NCBI RefSeq assembly: GCF_005160265.1 | Contig: NZ_CP039865.1 | Span: 572,501-636,500 of the forward strand | Direction: 5' to 3' | DNA from: Phreatobacter aquaticus | GTDB lineage: Bacteria; Pseudomonadota; Alphaproteobacteria; Rhizobiales; Phreatobacteraceae | DNA: 64,000 nt | Shown: piece by piece, positions 31,613 through 39,812 of the stretch | Layout: each line of letters begins with the position of its first letter | Position numbering within the stretch: the stretch's first letter is position 1 | Notes under the pieces: model-generated | Told to the model about the DNA's origin: nothing | The model's input: only the letters and a program-made list of their open reading frames with translations | The model's database searches: none | Program-made: the position numbers and the translations under genes

Positions 31613-33163
31613 TTATTTCTTCTTGCCGAAGGGAAAGCCGGGCAATCCGGGAAGCTTTCCGCCACCGAGCCCGCCGAGACCGGGGAACCCTGGGGGCAGG
31701 CCGCCGGGGGGAAGCCCCGGCATCTTGTCGGGCAGACCACCGGGCATGCCGCCCGGCAACTTCTTGGCCATTTCGGCGAGCATCTCAGGCGTCGGCTGCG
31801 GCATGCCGCCACCACCGCCGAGACCAAACATGTTGGCGAGGCCGGCCATCGGCCCGCGCTTGGCGCCGGGGCCGCCCATGGCCTTCATCATGTCGGCCAT
31901 GCCGCGGTGCATCTTCAGCACCTTGTTGACCTCTTCCGGCCCGGTGCCGGCGCCCTTGGCGATGCGGCGGCGACGCTTGCCGTCGATTTCCTTGGGGTTG
32001 CGGCGCTCCCAGGGGGTCATGGCCTGGATCACCGCGCGCTGGCGCTTGATCGCCTTGTCGTCCATGGCGCCGGCCAGCTGCTTCTGCATGTTCTTGACGC
32101 CCGGCAGCATGCCCATCAGGCCCTGCATGCCGCCGATGTTGAGCATCTGGTCGAGCTGGTCCTTCAGGTCCTCCAGATTGAACTGGCCGGACTGCATGCG
32201 CTTGGCGATCGCCATGCCCTTTTCGGCATCGATCGATTCCGCGGCCTTCTCGACCAGCGAGACGATGTCGCCCATGCCGAGAATGCGGTTGGCGATGCGC
32301 GAGGGATGGAAATCCTCCAGCCCGTCCATCTTTTCCGACGTGCCGAGCAGCTTGATCGGCTTGCCGGTGACGGCGCGCATGGAGAGCGCCGCACCGCCGC
32401 GGCCATCGCCGTCGACGCGGGTGAGCACCACGCCGGTGACGTTCACCCGGCCGGTGAAGGAGCGCGCGACATTGACCGCGTCCTGGCCGGTGAGGCTGTC
32501 GACCACCAGCAGGACTTCATGGGGCTTCGCGGCGCGCTCGACCTCGGCGACCTCGGCCATCAGGGCCTCGTCGACATGGGTGCGGCCGGCGGTGTCCAGC
32601 ATCACGACGTCGTAGCCGCCGAGCCGGGCGGCCTCGACGGCGCGCCGGGCGATCTGCACGGCCGACTGGCCGGCAACGATCGGCAGCGTGTCGACGCCCA
32701 CCTGCTTGCCGAGAACGGCCAGCTGCTCCATCGCCGCGGGACGCCGCGTGTCGAGGGAGGCCATCAGCACTTTCTTCTTCTGTTTCTCGAAGAGGCGCTT
32801 GGCGATCTTGGCGGTGGTGGTGGTCTTGCCCGAGCCCTGCAGGCCGACCATCAGGATCGGCACCGGGGGAACGGCCTGGAAATCGAGGGCGACGCCGTCA
32901 GTGCCCAGCGTTTCGACCAGCGTGTCGTGGACGATCTTGACGACCATCTGGCCGGGGGTGACCGACTTGATGACCTCGGCGCCAATGGCGCGGTCGCGCA
33001 CCTTGTCGGTGAACGAGCGGACGACTTCCAGCGCCACGTCGGCCTCGAGCAGGGCGCGGCGCACCTCGCGCATCGCCTCCTGCACATCGGCTTCGCTGAG
33101 CGCGCCGCGGCCCTTGAGGCGATCGAGGATGCCGGACAGTCGTGTCGACAGGCCTTCGAACAT
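31613..33163 (-). CDS. ffh: Signal recognition particle GTPase Ffh
   Basis: Targets nascent membrane and secreted proteins to FtsY and SecYEG together with 4.5S RNA. The 516-residue protein has the N domain, a G domain with GLQGSGKTTT at residues 107-116 and DTAGRTHVDEALM, TRVDGDGRGGAALS, and the methionine-rich M domain from about residue 300. The C-terminus is extended by about 60 residues rich in Gly, Pro, Leu and Met (GGMPGG, GLPPG and PGLPG units) ending in GKKK. The ATG at 33163 was chosen by family alignment. It begins the operon with rpsP, rimM, HAD, trmD and rplS. Confidence 0.97.
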   Translation of the reverse strand: MFEGLSTRLSGILDRLKGRGALSEADVQEAMREVRRALLEADVALEVVRSFTDKVRDRAIGAEVIKSVTPGQMVVKIVHDTLVETLGTDGVALDFQAVPPVPILMVGLQGSGKTTTTAKIAKRLFEKQKKKVLMASLDTRRPAAMEQLAVLGKQVGVDTLPIVAGQSAVQIARRAVEAARLGGYDVVMLDTAGRTHVDEALMAEVAEVERAAKPHEVLLVVDSLTGQDAVNVARSFTGRVNVTGVVLTRVDGDGRGGAALSMRAVTGKPIKLLGTSEKMDGLEDFHPSRIANRILGMGDIVSLVEKAAESIDAEKGMAIAKRMQSGQFNLEDLKDQLDQMLNIGGMQGLMGMLPGVKNMQKQLAGAMDDKAIKRQRAVIQAMTPWERRNPKEIDGKRRRRIAKGAGTGPEEVNKVLKMHRGMADMMKAMGGPGAKRGPMAGLANMFGLGGGGGMPQPTPEMLAEMAKKLPGGMPGGLPDKMPGLPPGGLPPGFPGLGGLGGGKLPGLPGFPFGKKK

Positions 33164-33369
33164 GGGTCGTCCCTGGGTTCTGATTTCCGGAGATCCGGAA
33201 ATGGTCTCAGCCACCCCAAACCGCAACGCGTTTCGCGCCCGAGGGCGCATCAGCGCTGTCGGGCGAGAGCCTCCGGGATCAGGCCCCGGTCGGCGATTGC
33301 AGGTCTCGGATGAACGAGAGTGGGAGGGCGATTAAGCGGGATGGGGGGAAAAGTCAAGGAAAGGGGGCG

Positions 33370-34479
33370 TCACCCCAGCACGGCCTCGACGGGCCGGCGC
33401 GCCGAGAAGGGCATGGCTGCGCCATGGCCGAAGCGCATGACGAGGTTCGGGCGGCGGCCCGGCGTGCCGACCAGCGCGGCGAGGTCCGGCCGCAGGCGCG
33501 CCACCTCGACCGGCTGGTTGAGGAAGGCGTGCTTCAATCCGAGCCTGGTGGCGGTGAGAGCGAAGCGTTGCGAGGCGCGGCCCGCGCGCATCCAGTGTTC
33601 GGGATCATCGCGCTCGGCGACGAAGACCGCCATGCCGGCGGAGCTTGCGATCTGGCGGGCGCACTTGTCGTTCTCGTCCTTCGGGTTCAACACCATGTCG
33701 ACCAGCCTTGTGCCAAGGGCCGTCGGGATGGTCGGGTTGCCGGTCAGGGCGGAGAAGAGGCCGTCGCCGGTGGAGAGCGCACTTTGCGGATTGAAGCGCA
33801 GCCAGGCCTTGAGTTCGGCGCGGAAAGCTGGATCACCCATCTGCACGCTGTTGCCGGCTAGGATCAGGTCGCGCAGCCGGTTGATCTGCGGGCGGTCGGT
33901 CAGGAGAACCAGATCGACGCCGGGGACGGCTGCGACAGAGGCGGCGAGGGCGCCGAGCTCGCTGGTGCCGATCGTGCGTCCGTCATAGTCGGCACGTGTC
34001 GACTGCCGGAGCGGGATGGCCTGAAACAGCTCCGGCTCGGCGACGGGTCCATCACCGAAGGTGACCGTCACAGCGCCGCCGTCCCGCGGGTCGAAGCCGA
34101 CCGTCGCGCCGCGCCCCCCAACCCTTGCGGCGAGAGCGAGGTTCTCGGCCGCGCAGCCGAGGCTCGCCCAGAGGTGGTGGTCGTCCGGATCGACCGCCGC
34201 CAGACGGCGCGTCGGATCGGGCGAGATGGCAATGTGCCCCTCAGCGACGCGGAAGCGCCAGGGCTGGCTGTTGTGGCTGTTGGCGGCGAGCGTCGCATAA
34301 CGGACAAGGTCGCGCATGTCCGATGGCACGGCCATCGGCCGGCGCATGTCGGCGACTGCGTCATCGTAATCCGCCTGGCTTCCGATGCTGGCGCGCCAGC
34401 CCAAAGCGGCAGCGCCGCCCGCAAAGACACATGCGCCTGCCCCGATGAGCAGGGTCCTTCGACCGGTGGGCCATGCCAT
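33370..34479 (-). CDS. Acg-type nitroreductase-fold FMN protein, exported
   Basis: A 369-residue protein with an N-terminal GRRTLLIGAGACVFAGGAA signal resembling a Tat signal or anchor. The mature part resembles the Acg family of FMN-binding nitroreductase-fold proteins: LVRYATLAANSHNSQPWRF near residue 58 (the FMN-site SxxNxQPW pattern), LRQSTRADYDGRTI, and RAGRASQRFALTATRLGLKH. Acg proteins may sequester flavin and many lack reductase activity. The upstream gene is the small membrane protein at 34560 on the same strand. Confidence 0.82.
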   Translation of the reverse strand: MAWPTGRRTLLIGAGACVFAGGAAALGWRASIGSQADYDDAVADMRRPMAVPSDMRDLVRYATLAANSHNSQPWRFRVAEGHIAISPDPTRRLAAVDPDDHHLWASLGCAAENLALAARVGGRGATVGFDPRDGGAVTVTFGDGPVAEPELFQAIPLRQSTRADYDGRTIGTSELGALAASVAAVPGVDLVLLTDRPQINRLRDLILAGNSVQMGDPAFRAELKAWLRFNPQSALSTGDGLFSALTGNPTIPTALGTRLVDMVLNPKDENDKCARQIASSAGMAVFVAERDDPEHWMRAGRASQRFALTATRLGLKHAFLNQPVEVARLRPDLAALVGTPGRRPNLVMRFGHGAAMPFSARRPVEAVLG

Positions 34480-34559
34480 GGGAGGACCTCGACGGGTTCA
34501 GCTATCCCTTCATCCCACATCGCCGCCGACTGGCGTTGCGCCAGGTCAAAGGGCGACGC

Positions 34560-34943
34560 TTACCCACCCACTCCATGGTTCATCGGCCGGCCGAACACCC
34601 CCTCATAACACCGTCTGCACGTCTCCGATCCCGGGCACGAGGGCACGATCAGCAGCGGCGCGATGATCAGCAGCGCTGCCGCGGTGAGCGCGATCAGGAC
34701 GCCGAGGGTCGACACCCGCCGTCGGCCGAGCATCATCCACGGAATGACCAGCGCCTGGACCACGCACAGTCCGGTGAGCACGCGCCGCAATCCGAGCGTC
34801 TCCGCCTCATAGGCTGTGACATGGCCATCGGGAAAGCCGACCATGGACAGGCTGGCCATGGAGAGGCCTGCGAGGCCGAGGCCGAGGGCGCCCCAGACGA
34901 GCGCGAACGAGCGGAGGATGGTGCGTTGCATGCTGGCCTCCAT
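34560..34943 (-). CDS. Small membrane protein, unknown family
   Basis: A 127-residue protein with three or four hydrophobic helices (about residues 10-32, 55-72 and 80-100) and a Cys-rich segment near the end (PSCPGSETCRRCYEG). The start may be the ATG at 34943 or the one 4 codons later. No family is recognised. It lies 80 bp upstream of the Acg-like gene on the same strand and could be cotranscribed. Confidence 0.6.
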   Translation of the reverse strand: MEASMQRTILRSFALVWGALGLGLAGLSMASLSMVGFPDGHVTAYEAETLGLRRVLTGLCVVQALVIPWMMLGRRRVSTLGVLIALTAAALLIIAPLLIVPSCPGSETCRRCYEGVFGRPMNHGVGG

Positions 34944-35084
34944 GGGCGCTCGATGCTGCTGCCGTTTGTCAGAGGGGCGGCCCTTCCGACATGATGGCGA
35001 AAGATTCGGTCATGCGCCGGGGAACAGGCGCCCGGATCCTGGTGCCTTTGCCGGCGCTGACGCCTGCGGCAGGAACAACGTCCC

Positions 35085-35762
35085 TTGGAAACCTCGCTCT
35101 ATCTCCCCGTGAAGACCCATCTCGAAAGCCTCGGCTTCGAGGTGAAGGGCGAGATCATGGGTTGCGACCTCGTCGCCCTGAAGGATGGCGAGCCGCAGGC
35201 AGTGGTGATCGGCGAACTCAAGCTCGCCTTCACGCTGGAACTGGTGTTGCAGGCGGTCGACCGGTCCGCCGCTGCCGACGAGGTGTGGCTGGCGGTCAAG
35301 GCCTCGGTAAAGGGCCGGGGCCGCGAGCACGATTCAAGGGTCAAGAAACTTTGCCGGCTCTGTGGCTTCGGGCTCCTGTCGGTGCTGCCCATGGGCGGTG
35401 TCGAGGTCGTGGTCGAGCCGGGGCCGTGGAAGCCGCGGCAAGACGGCAAGCGCCGCTCGCGGATCGTCGCCGAGCATCGCCGCCGCCGGGGGGATCCGGC
35501 GCTGGGTGGCTCCACGCGCCGTCCCATCATGACGGCCTATCGCCAGCGCACGCTCGCCATGGCGATGACGCTCGCCGCCGGGCCGCTGAGGCCGCGCGAT
35601 CTGAAGGAGCTCGCGCCGGACGCTGCAGCCATCCTCCAGCGCAATGTCTATGGCTGGTTCGAGAAGACAGAGCGCGGGATCTACGGCCTGTCAGATGCCG
35701 GGCGGGCCGCGCTGGTCACCTGGAAGGATCACCTGCCCGAGCCGATCGCAGCCGCAGGCTGA
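35085..35762 (+). CDS. DUF2161 protein with PD-(D/E)XK nuclease fold
   Basis: A 225-residue protein. The N-terminal half contains a PD-(D/E)XK-like core: Glu14, then MGCDLVAL with Asp28 and IGELKLAF with Glu44 and Lys46. The C-terminal half (TAYRQRTLAMAMTLAAGPLR to GYGLSDAGR-like end) looks like a winged-helix DNA-binding domain. DUF2161 is described as a putative PD-(D/E)XK phosphodiesterase; biological role unknown. The start is a TTG at 35085, the first codon in line with family length. Its 3' end overlaps the convergent membrane gene by 34 bp. Confidence 0.8.
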   Translation: METSLYLPVKTHLESLGFEVKGEIMGCDLVALKDGEPQAVVIGELKLAFTLELVLQAVDRSAAADEVWLAVKASVKGRGREHDSRVKKLCRLCGFGLLSVLPMGGVEVVVEPGPWKPRQDGKRRSRIVAEHRRRRGDPALGGSTRRPIMTAYRQRTLAMAMTLAAGPLRPRDLKELAPDAAAILQRNVYGWFEKTERGIYGLSDAGRAALVTWKDHLPEPIAAAG

Positions 35763-36523
35763 AACGGACCGGGCTGAGGCGACGGGCCGGGCCGATCCGT
35801 GTGGGGCGATCCAGCGGACGGCGGCGCCGCACGATCCGCGACGATCAACCAGAGCGATGCGCCCGCAAAGGTCAGCGTCAGAAAGATCGGGCGTGGCAAC
35901 ATGGCGATGATCGGCATCCAGATCTTGGTCAGCCAGGCCATGGTTGCCGCCATCCCGCCGGGCTTGGTGATCAGCAGGACGGGCGGCACAAGTGTGACCA
36001 CGGCATAGCCGACAAGCCCGCAGAAGATTGCGATCCAGACCAGATAGGCGAAGGCGAACCATCGGCCCGCCGGTTGTCCGCCGGCTTGATCACGGAGGAT
36101 GCCGAGCGTCACGACCGCGATGATCGCGGCCAGCAATAGCCAGGGGGCCTGCAGGCTCAACACGCCAAGCGAGAAGGCAACGCCCCAATGGGAGCCGAAC
36201 ACGGTTGCGAACCCGATATCGCCCAGCATCACAACCGTGATCCCGAGCCCGATGAATGACGTGCGGCCGACCGAGGCTGCCCGGCGAGCGGCGATCCGCA
36301 TCATCGACAGGGCGAACAGAAGGTAGATGAGGGGTTTCAGGTAGATGCCGAGCACGACAGCAAGAGCGCCCGACGCGCCGCTGACATTGCGTGCGCCCGA
36401 GATCTGGATGAGGAACATGACAAGGAACGGGAATCCTGCCGTGACCGCGACGAACAGGCCAATCCGCCCTGCAAGCCCCAAGGCATAGCGGCGGCGCGTG
36501 ATGGCGCGCGTGAATCCCAACAT
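35729..36523 (-). CDS. Multi-pass membrane protein, unknown function
   Basis: A 264-residue protein with six or seven transmembrane segments spread from about residues 17 to 235 and a Pro/Ala-rich cytosolic C-terminal tail (PPSAGSPHTDRPGPSPQPG). No catalytic motif is evident and no family is recognised. The ATG at 36523 is chosen because AGGGGAAGG lies just upstream; the reading to 36604 adds a hydrophilic stretch. The tail overlaps the end of the DUF2161 gene on the other strand. Confidence 0.65.
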   Translation of the reverse strand: MLGFTRAITRRRYALGLAGRIGLFVAVTAGFPFLVMFLIQISGARNVSGASGALAVVLGIYLKPLIYLLFALSMMRIAARRAASVGRTSFIGLGITVVMLGDIGFATVFGSHWGVAFSLGVLSLQAPWLLLAAIIAVVTLGILRDQAGGQPAGRWFAFAYLVWIAIFCGLVGYAVVTLVPPVLLITKPGGMAATMAWLTKIWMPIIAMLPRPIFLTLTFAGASLWLIVADRAAPPSAGSPHTDRPGPSPQPGPFQPAAAIGSGR

Positions 36524-36670
36524 GCCTGCCTTCCCCTCGTGTGAAACAGCGGGACCACCCTGGTCAGGGAAGCGTTTCAAGCCAGTTAAGTCAGGCGCTG
36601 GCATTGGGAGCGACTGCCGATTTTCGCGCCCTTGTGGATCATCGGGCCCGGTGTCCGCCGCCTTGAGGGA

Positions 36671-36780
36671 TCATCTCGGCCCCGGGATCGACGATGGGCG
36701 CGGGGGTTGGCAGAGCCGGGTGACGTCCGCGCCCATCAGGCGGATCGCGTCCTCGGAGCGCGCGATCATCTGCCGGCCGA
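36671..36780 (-). pseudogene. Remnant of the 3' end of a paralogue of the 38375..38806 gene
   Basis: Bases 36709..36779 match 38389..38459 in the same orientation with about 5 mismatches in 71, including a block of 39 identical bases. Read on the minus strand, the frame encodes GRQMIARSEDAIRLMGADV then TRLCQPPR and runs on to a TGA at 36671, against GRQMIARSEDAIRLTVADV then TRLCQTPR in the intact gene. Homology stops abruptly at 36780. The rest of the 327-bp gap from 36524 to 36850 carries only this and the EAL promoter region. Confidence 0.8.
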
Positions 36781-36850
36781 AATGGTCACGGCAAAAAACA
36801 TTAAGGAATGACTTGTAGCGTCCCAAAAACGCAACTTGAGCGAATTACCG

Positions 36851-37585
36851 ATGAAATGCGAAGCCTGTCGCGATGTGCAAGCATTGCCCTTCTCCTTTTC
36901 AATGGCGTTTCAGCCGATCGCCGATGTGAATACAGGCGCGATCTTTGCCTATGAGGCGCTGGTGCGCGGTCCAGCCGGCGAAGGTGCAGCAACTGTGCTG
37001 GGCGCGGTCAACGCGACCAATCGCTATGCCTTCGACCAACAGTGCCGGGTCAAGGCCATCGAGCTTGCCGCGAAGGGCGCTCCCGGCGAGACGAGGCTGT
37101 CGATCAACTTCATGCCCAACGCGGTCTACGAGCCGCGGGCCTGCATCCGCCTGACCCTGGAGACGGCGGAGCGCGTTGGCTTCGCGCTCAACCGCATCAT
37201 CTTCGAGTTCACCGAGAACGAGGAGATCGATCCGGACCATCTGATCAATATCGTCCGCACCTACAAGGATATCGGCTTCGCCACCGCGATCGACGATTTC
37301 GGCGCCGGCCATTCCGGCCTGAACCTGCTCGCCCGGTTCCAGCCGGACATCGTCAAGCTCGACATGGCGCTGATCCGGGATATCGACACCGATCGCGCCA
37401 AGCGGATCGTCGTGCGGCATACGTTGGCCATGCTGGCCGACCTCGGCATCACCCCACTCTGCGAAGGTGTGGAGACGCTGGGGGAACTCGAGGCGCTACG
37501 CGATCTCGGCGTCGACCTCGTCCAGGGTTACCTGCTGGCGCGCCCCGCCTTTGAGCGGTTCGAGACCGTGCGTCTGGCGGCCTGA
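36851..37585 (+). CDS. EAL-domain c-di-GMP phosphodiesterase
   Basis: A 244-residue single-domain EAL protein, predicted to hydrolyse c-di-GMP to pGpG in the cytosol. The motifs are intact: FAYEALVRG (EAL loop), INFMPNAVY, FEFTENEEI, AIDDFGAGHSGL, KLDMALIRDI, EGVETLGELEAL and VQGYLLARPAF. No sensory domain precedes it except a short N-terminal segment with CEACRDVQ. The ATG at 36851 is used; a TTG at 36836 is possible. It resembles the EAL modules of BLUF-linked phosphodiesterases. It is flanked by two copies of the tail of the 38375 gene. Confidence 0.9.
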   Translation: MKCEACRDVQALPFSFSMAFQPIADVNTGAIFAYEALVRGPAGEGAATVLGAVNATNRYAFDQQCRVKAIELAAKGAPGETRLSINFMPNAVYEPRACIRLTLETAERVGFALNRIIFEFTENEEIDPDHLINIVRTYKDIGFATAIDDFGAGHSGLNLLARFQPDIVKLDMALIRDIDTDRAKRIVVRHTLAMLADLGITPLCEGVETLGELEALRDLGVDLVQGYLLARPAFERFETVRLAA

Positions 37586-37594
37586 GCGCCACCC

Positions 37595-38272
37595 CTATTC
37601 CAGCAGCCTGACCATCGCGCCGTAGCCACGTCCGCGTGCCAGCATGAGCGGCGTCTGGCCCTGGCGGTCGGCAAGATCGCGTCTCGCTCCAGCCACTGTC
37701 AGCAGGCGCACCGTCTCGATGTGACGCGGCCCGCCCTGGCCGAGGATCACCGCCTCGATCAGCGCGGTCCAGCCGAGATTGTTGACGTGGTCGAGCGGCG
37801 CGCCGGCGCGGATCAGTTCGCCCACAACCGTGTCGTGGCCGAGATGGGCGGCGGCGATCAGCGCCGTGCCGTCATAGAGGCTGGTGATGGCCTTGGGATT
37901 GCCGCCGATGGCAATCGCCACCTTCATCGTCTCGAGATCGTCGGCCACCGCCGCGATGGTGATTGCGTCATAGCGCTGGTGCTCCAGCGCGCGCGGGTCG
38001 GCGCCGGCACGCACCAGGGCACGCATGGCGTCGTGGCGACGGGCAAAGGCGGCCACATGCAGCGGCGTGCGGCCCCGTCCGTCGCGGGCATTGAGGTCCT
38101 GACCGGACGCCGCCAATCGCTGGATCGCCGCGACATCGCCGCGATGGGCTGCGGCATGCAGCCCGCCATAGCCGGCAATGTCATCGGCCGAGGGCGGCAC
38201 CTGGGCCAAGGCCGCGGGCATGGCCACGGCAAATGCCACCAGGCCGACTGTCAGCGCGCGTCTGGATATCAT
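37595..38272 (-). CDS. Exported ankyrin-repeat protein
   Basis: A 225-residue protein with a Sec signal peptide (core LTVGLVAFAVAMPAALAQ) and about five ankyrin repeats from residue 35 to the end. Examples are GLHAAAHRGDVAAIQRLAAS, GRTPLHVAAFARRHDAMRAL, GTALIAAAHLGHDTVVGELI and GQTPLMLARGRGYGAMVRLL. Periplasmic ankyrin proteins in proteobacteria are sometimes linked to catalase or stress functions; no partner is adjacent. It converges on the EAL gene with a 9-bp gap. Confidence 0.88.
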   Translation of the reverse strand: MISRRALTVGLVAFAVAMPAALAQVPPSADDIAGYGGLHAAAHRGDVAAIQRLAASGQDLNARDGRGRTPLHVAAFARRHDAMRALVRAGADPRALEHQRYDAITIAAVADDLETMKVAIAIGGNPKAITSLYDGTALIAAAHLGHDTVVGELIRAGAPLDHVNNLGWTALIEAVILGQGGPRHIETVRLLTVAGARRDLADRQGQTPLMLARGRGYGAMVRLLE

Positions 38273-38374
38273 CGATGTCTCCCCATGTGCCGGATCGGAC
38301 GTCCGGCTTGGGGAGCATGGGATCATCGGCTCAGGCGAGGGTCAATCAGGGCCGGCATCACGGTCGCGTGGGGT

Positions 38375-38806
38375 CTAGCGCGGCGTCTGGCAGAGCCTTG
38401 TGACGTCGGCGACCGTCAGGCGGATCGCGTCCTCGGAGCGCGCGATCATCTGCCGGCCGCTGGCCGACACGCAGTCCCAGCGATGATGGGCGCGAGCGGC
38501 GAGCGCCCGGCGATAGTGCTGCGCCAGCATGTTGACGGTGGCAGGCTCGATGCAGCCGCGCACCAGGCGGCGAAGGCGCGATTCCAGCGCCGGCGGGCGG
38601 CCGCAGGCCTTCAGGAAGGTTTCCACCAGCGCGTAGGAATCGACCCGCTGCATCAGCTGGCCGCGATAGGTCTCCGGCAGCATGCCGAGATGATAGGCCT
38701 GCTGGCCTTCCGCGCGCGCCGGCGTGGCCATGGCAAGTGTCGCCGCCACGCCGAGAACGGCGAGGGCGGGACGAAGTTGCAAGGGGGGCGGAATCGAGAT
38801 CGGCAT
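38375..38806 (-). CDS. Small secreted cysteine-containing protein, unknown family
   Basis: A 143-residue protein with a signal peptide (LRPALAVLGVAATLAMATPARA). Four cysteines in the mature part (LKACGR, VRGCIE, RWDCVS, TRLCQT) could form two disulfides. No family is recognised. The ATG at 38806 gives a normal signal peptide; the reading to 38860 adds a non-typical extension. The 3' end of this gene recurs as a fragment at 36709..36779, on the far side of the ankyrin and EAL genes. Confidence 0.7.
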   Translation of the reverse strand: MPISIPPPLQLRPALAVLGVAATLAMATPARAEGQQAYHLGMLPETYRGQLMQRVDSYALVETFLKACGRPPALESRLRRLVRGCIEPATVNMLAQHYRRALAARAHHRWDCVSASGRQMIARSEDAIRLTVADVTRLCQTPR

Positions 38807-38878
38807 GGCAGAGGCAAAATCTAGCCGAACCAGACAGGTTGGCAATCGGGGGAGAGCCACGGCCTGGGGATAGCAAAG

Positions 38879-38906
38879 GTCCTTCGAGGCTCGCTTCGCT
38901 CACACC
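38879..38906. repeat. Half-copy of the palindromic repeat family
   Basis: GTCCTTCGAGGCTCGCTTCG matches the right inner arm of the 10567/11099/28146 repeats. It supplies the last codons and stop of the alpha/beta hydrolase gene, which suggests the repeat landed at or in the gene end. Confidence 0.55.
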
Positions 38907-39754
38907 ACGGCTTCGATGAACCGGCGAATGAGGTCCATCGCCCGCTCCGGATGATCGCCGATGACGCCATGGCCGCAATCGTCGAAGCGTTCGAACTGGA
39001 CGGCACTGTTCGTCAGGCTCTGAGCGATGGTCTCGCTGAAGGCGATCGGCGTGATCGGGTCCATCTCGCCGGCGAGGACCAGCACGGGGCAGGTGATGCG
39101 GGCGAGATCGGCACGGAAGTCCATCCGGCCCTGCTCGTTGTGCGGCCCATTGAACCAGATCGCCACGTCGTTGCGGATGATGGCGCGCTTGAAGGCGGCG
39201 GGATCCCCCGGGTGTCGGCGATAGAGCGGCAGGCAGACCTCGAAATAGCGGGCTCGTGTCTCTGCGCTGGGCCCCAGCCAATAGGCTTCCGCAGCCGCGC
39301 GGGCTGCCGGTCCGCCCAGCCGTTCGAAGGCTGCGAAGATCGTCGGAAAATCGACCTTGGCCGCCGTACTGGTCAGGATTAGCCTGGAGAGGTGGTCCGG
39401 GTGCCGCGTCGCAAAGGACTGCGCGACGAAGCCGCCGAACGACACGCCATAGACGATGGGTTTCGCGATGCCGAGCGCATCGCAAAGTCCCTTCACGTCG
39501 TCACCCCACTGGGCAAGGTTCCAGGTGGCGGGATCGTCGCCGATGCTGCGGCCGCTGCCGCGATGGTCGACATAGACGATCTGGGCGATGTCGCTCAGTT
39601 GCGAGAAGGTGGGCTTGAAACCGCTGTGGTCGAAGCCCGGTCCGCCATGCAGAAGGACCAGCGTCGGCTTCCCGCGCATCGCCGGTCCATCGACCACGAG
39701 AGACGAGCCTTCGATGTCGACGAAGAGCCGCGCGCCATTGACCTCGACGAACAT
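38900..39754 (-). CDS. Alpha/beta hydrolase (proline-iminopeptidase-like)
   Basis: A 284-residue hydrolase of the alpha/beta fold. The oxyanion loop HGGPGF (residues 36-41), nucleophile Ser105 in YGVSFGG, acid Asp232 in LAGEMDPIT and His262 in CGHGVIGDHPE form a complete triad. The HGGPG box is typical of proline iminopeptidases and related acyl hydrolases, but the actual substrate is open. The ATG at 39754 starts the family match. Its last few codons lie in a half-copy of an intergenic repeat. Confidence 0.88.
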   Translation of the reverse strand: MFVEVNGARLFVDIEGSSLVVDGPAMRGKPTLVLLHGGPGFDHSGFKPTFSQLSDIAQIVYVDHRGSGRSIGDDPATWNLAQWGDDVKGLCDALGIAKPIVYGVSFGGFVAQSFATRHPDHLSRLILTSTAAKVDFPTIFAAFERLGGPAARAAAEAYWLGPSAETRARYFEVCLPLYRRHPGDPAAFKRAIIRNDVAIWFNGPHNEQGRMDFRADLARITCPVLVLAGEMDPITPIAFSETIAQSLTNSAVQFERFDDCGHGVIGDHPERAMDLIRRFIEAVV

Positions 39755-39812
39755 GGGCAAAGACCTCGGTGGCACCGGCAGAAGGGCCGGCGCATCGAAG
39801 CTATCGTGACCC

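Noticed and set aside
38900-39754. Naming the alpha/beta hydrolase proline iminopeptidase (pip)
   Set aside because: The HGGPG box and triad are shared by several esterases and peptidases; substrate cannot be inferred.
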